From the NCBI GenBank assembly GCA_046757205.1, contig JBHHXR010000055.1, forward strand, positions 1 to 15,719: a stretch of 15,719 nt of DNA, written 5' to 3'. Source of the DNA: JBHHXR01 sp046757205. GTDB lineage: Bacteria; Pseudomonadota; Alphaproteobacteria; Rhodobacterales; Rhodobacteraceae. The position numbers and the translations under genes were made by a program. The stretch's first letter is position 1. Each line of letters opens with the position of its first letter. Positions 13,606-15,719 of this stretch are shown in pieces. The notes under the pieces are model-generated. The model saw only the letters and a list, made by a program, of their open reading frames with translations. It ran no database searches and was not told where the DNA came from.

Positions 13606-14922
13606 TCAGGCGAGTTTGCGGACCCTCAGCCTGGTCAGCTTGTTGCGTTCGCGCCCCAGGATCTCGAACCGGTAACCGTGGAAAATGAAGGATTGTCCGA
13701 CCGTGGGAATGGTCTGGGCCTCGTGGATGATCAGACCGGCGATGGTGTTGGCTTCGTCGTCAGGCAGATCCCATTCGCAGGCGCGGTTGATGTCGCGGAT
13801 CGTGGCGCTGCCTTCGGCCACGACCGACCCGTCGGACATTCGTTTGAATTCATCGCTGGCAACGTCGAACTCGTCGGCGATCTCGCCGACGATCTCTTCC
13901 AGAATGTCCTCCAGCGTGATGAGCCCCTGCAGGACGCCGTATTCGTCGACCACCAGCGCAAAATGCGATTTCCGTTTCAGGAACTGCCGCATCTGTTCGT
14001 CCAGCGGCGTCGTGTCGGGAACGAAGTAGGGCGGCATGGCGATGTCCATGATGTTCAGGTCATTGATCTTCCGAAGCCCGTCGGTCTTGCCGCGGATGAT
14101 GTCTTCGACGGCGCGCAGTAGATCCTTGGCGTGAATCACGCCGACGATGTTTTCCGGTTCGCCCTGGTAGACCGGCAGACGGGAATGCGGTGAATTCAGG
14201 CATTGCGCGATGATGTCCTCGGGCCGGGCGTCGGCGTCCACCATCTCGATTTCGCTGCGGTGGAGCATGATTTCCTCGACCTCGCGGTCGCCGAGTTCCA
14301 ATGCTCCGAGCAATCTGTCGCGGTCGTCCTTGCGCACGGAGCCTTCGCTGTGATGAAGCGTGATCGCGCCCCTGATGTCCTCGCGCGCGTTCATGATCCG
14401 CGCGTCGGGGTCGGCGCGGACGCCGAAGATGTGCAGAACGAGCCGCACGAAAAGCCGAACCGCGCCGACCACGGGCGACAGCAGGCGGACGGCCACCAGA
14501 ATCGCAGGCGAGACCCGTGTCGCGGCGCTTTCGGGATTGGTGATCGCATAGGTTTTCGGCATCACCTCGGCGAAAACCAGCACCAGTACCGTCATCACGA
14601 GCGTTGCCATCGCCACGCCGCTGTCGCCGAAGATCTTGGTGAACAGGCTGGTCGCGAGCGAGGCGGCGAGAATATTGACGAGGTTGTTGCCCAGCAGCAC
14701 CGACCCGATCAGACGTTCGCTGTCTTCGGTCAGGCGCAGCGCAAGCCCGGCGCCTTTTGAGCCCTTGTCGGCCAGCCCGTGAAGCTTTCCGCGATTGGCC
14801 GCCGTCAGTGCGGTTTCCGAGCCGGAAAAGAAGGCAGAGAGGAGCAACAGCAATACGATGGCCGCGACGACGATCCAGTAGGACGGGACGAGCAGCGCCG
14901 TCTGTTCAATTCCGGATTCCAT
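13606..14922 (-). CDS. CNNM/CorC (TlyC-like) membrane protein with CBS domains
   Basis: This is a 438-aa inner-membrane protein often called 'hemolysin' but related to CorC/CNNM magnesium and cobalt efflux proteins. Residues 14-30 form the first membrane segment, followed by SAFFSGSETALTAANR (29-44), the DUF21 signature. Further hydrophobic segments lie around 70-90, 98-120 and 135-160, with FAEVMPKTYAI between. A CBS pair follows (about 205-335, with VMLHRSEIE-like EIMLHRSEIEMVD and SRLPVYQGEPENIVGVIHAKDLL, then HFALVVDEYGVLQGLITLEDILEEIVGEI). A CorC_HlyC domain ends it. The frame extends 41 codons further upstream, but MESGIEQ at 14922 has AAGGAG upstream and fits the family. It is divergent from the gene at 15005. 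Confidence 0.92.
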   Translation of the reverse strand: MESGIEQTALLVPSYWIVVAAIVLLLLLSAFFSGSETALTAANRGKLHGLADKGSKGAGLALRLTEDSERLIGSVLLGNNLVNILAASLATSLFTKIFGDSGVAMATLVMTVLVLVFAEVMPKTYAITNPESAATRVSPAILVAVRLLSPVVGAVRLFVRLVLHIFGVRADPDARIMNAREDIRGAITLHHSEGSVRKDDRDRLLGALELGDREVEEIMLHRSEIEMVDADARPEDIIAQCLNSPHSRLPVYQGEPENIVGVIHAKDLLRAVEDIIRGKTDGLRKINDLNIMDIAMPPYFVPDTTPLDEQMRQFLKRKSHFALVVDEYGVLQGLITLEDILEEIVGEIADEFDVASDEFKRMSDGSVVAEGSATIRDINRACEWDLPDDEANTIAGLIIHEAQTIPTVGQSFIFHGYRFEILGRERNKLTRLRVRKLA

Positions 14923-15004
14923 GAACCTGATGCTCCTTGAAAAAATTCCGTTCTGCGGACAGTTATGATTACACGGGGACAATGCTGCAAGCAGGGGTGG
15001 CCGG

Positions 15005-15719
15005 TTGAACACGATCGATCTCGGAACACTGAACGGCGAGGTCATCCTTTTCGGCGGACCCTACTCGAACCTGCAGGCACTCGAGGCACTGGCAGGCGTT
15101 GCCCGCACGCACCGAATTCCGCCGGGCAACATGATCGGAACCGGCGATGTGGCGGCATATTGCGCCGACGCTGAAGCCTGTGTCGCCCTGATTGGCACGC
15201 TCGGTATCAATGTAGTGGCTGGGAACTGCGAACGCCAGCTTGCCGGCGGCGCCGACGCCTGCGATTGTGGCTTCGATGACGATTCCGCATGCTCGGCGCT
15301 GGCGCGAAGCTGGTACGCGCACGCATCGCGCACGCTGTCGCGGGGAAGTCTCGACTGGATGGCGGCATGTCCCGACAGGATCGTCTTTCGCCACAACGGC
15401 AAGCGTTACGGTGTCGTTCACGGCGCCGCTTCCGCCGTGAACCGATTTTTTTGGCCGAATGCGGCCGATGAATCGCTTGCAACGGAAATCACCCATTTCG
15501 AGCGGCGGTCGGGACCGGTCGACGTTGTCGTCTGCGGCCATTCCGGCCTTGCCTTCCGCCGCGTCGTCGGCGGCAAGACGTGGTTGAACGCCGGCACCAT
15601 AGGCATGCCAGAAAACGACGGCGATCGGCGGACAAGGTATGTGCTGCTCTCCGGCGAGGGTATTCCGATCCGCCGACTGGACTACGATCATCACGCGGCG
15701 TCGCGGGCGATGACCGATG
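15005..15719 (+). CDS. Calcineurin-like metallophosphoesterase, GGPYSN type (partial)
   Basis: The gene runs off the window after 238 codons. It resembles the YfcE/ApaH-like metallophosphoesterases, which hydrolyse phosphodiesters or phosphomonoesters with two metals. Motifs II to V are present: GTGDV (45-49), GNCE (73-76), VVHG with His139 and CGHS with His179. Motif I, normally DxH, is replaced by GGPYSN (17-22). I recall this GGPYSN form as a recognised alphaproteobacterial subgroup, so it is not simply damage. A Cys-rich loop (CDCGF, 86-90, plus Cys96) is another oddity. The first possible start after the upstream in-frame stop at 14966 is TTG 15005, with GGGG some 7 nt before it; the next ATG would cut into the domain. 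Activity and substrate are unknown. Confidence 0.85.
   Translation, partial: MNTIDLGTLNGEVILFGGPYSNLQALEALAGVARTHRIPPGNMIGTGDVAAYCADAEACVALIGTLGINVVAGNCERQLAGGADACDCGFDDDSACSALARSWYAHASRTLSRGSLDWMAACPDRIVFRHNGKRYGVVHGAASAVNRFFWPNAADESLATEITHFERRSGPVDVVVCGHSGLAFRRVVGGKTWLNAGTIGMPENDGDRRTRYVLLSGEGIPIRRLDYDHHAASRAMTD

Overview
The window reads as ordinary, GC-rich chromosomal DNA from an alphaproteobacterium, most likely of the order Hyphomicrobiales (Rhizobiales). The evidence is the rplU-rpmA-acetyltransferase-obgE-proB-proA order, a ribosomal protein L21 with a long Lys/Ala-rich tail and a helix-hairpin-helix-like end, a Tat-exported DUF882 peptidase head to head with an L,D-transpeptidase, an IalB-family protein, and a metallophosphoesterase of the 'GGPYSN' type. 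There is no sign of a phage, plasmid, insertion sequence or CRISPR array.

Layout. (1) 48-137: tRNA-Ser(CGA) on the minus strand. (2) 247-1534: rplU promoter, structured leader, rplU, rpmA and a clear intrinsic terminator. (3) 1565-5535: a tight run of GNAT acetyltransferase, obgE, proB and proA, with start/stop overlaps or very short gaps, ending in a probable terminator. (4) 5536-5880: a gap with several perfect hairpins and no credible gene. (5) 5881-8425: two cell-wall enzymes transcribed divergently from a 319-bp AT-richer control region, the DUF882/M15-type peptidase (minus) and a YcbB-like L,D-transpeptidase (plus). (6) 8496-11100: an lpxD-like acyltransferase, a stand-alone acyl carrier protein and a ketoacyl synthase, closely spaced and co-oriented behind the transpeptidase. 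(7) 11122-11703: IalB-family periplasmic protein (minus), with a bidirectional terminator-like element upstream. (8) 12069-13598: HerA/DUF853-type ATPase (plus), converging on (9) 13606-14922: a CNNM/CorC-type membrane protein with CBS domains (minus). (10) 15005 to the window end: a metallophosphoesterase, partial.

How the genes relate. rplU-rpmA and obgE belong to ribosome production and maturation. proB and proA are the first two steps of proline synthesis. The most interesting unit is 6773-11100: the ACP resembles NodF and the ketoacyl synthase resembles NodE, yet no nodulation genes are present. They sit directly behind an LpxD-type N-acyltransferase and an L,D-transpeptidase. I infer a small pathway in which a dedicated ACP/KAS pair makes or extends a special acyl chain that the LpxD-like enzyme transfers to an envelope amino sugar, co-expressed with peptidoglycan cross-linking. 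This is a hypothesis from gene order and motifs.
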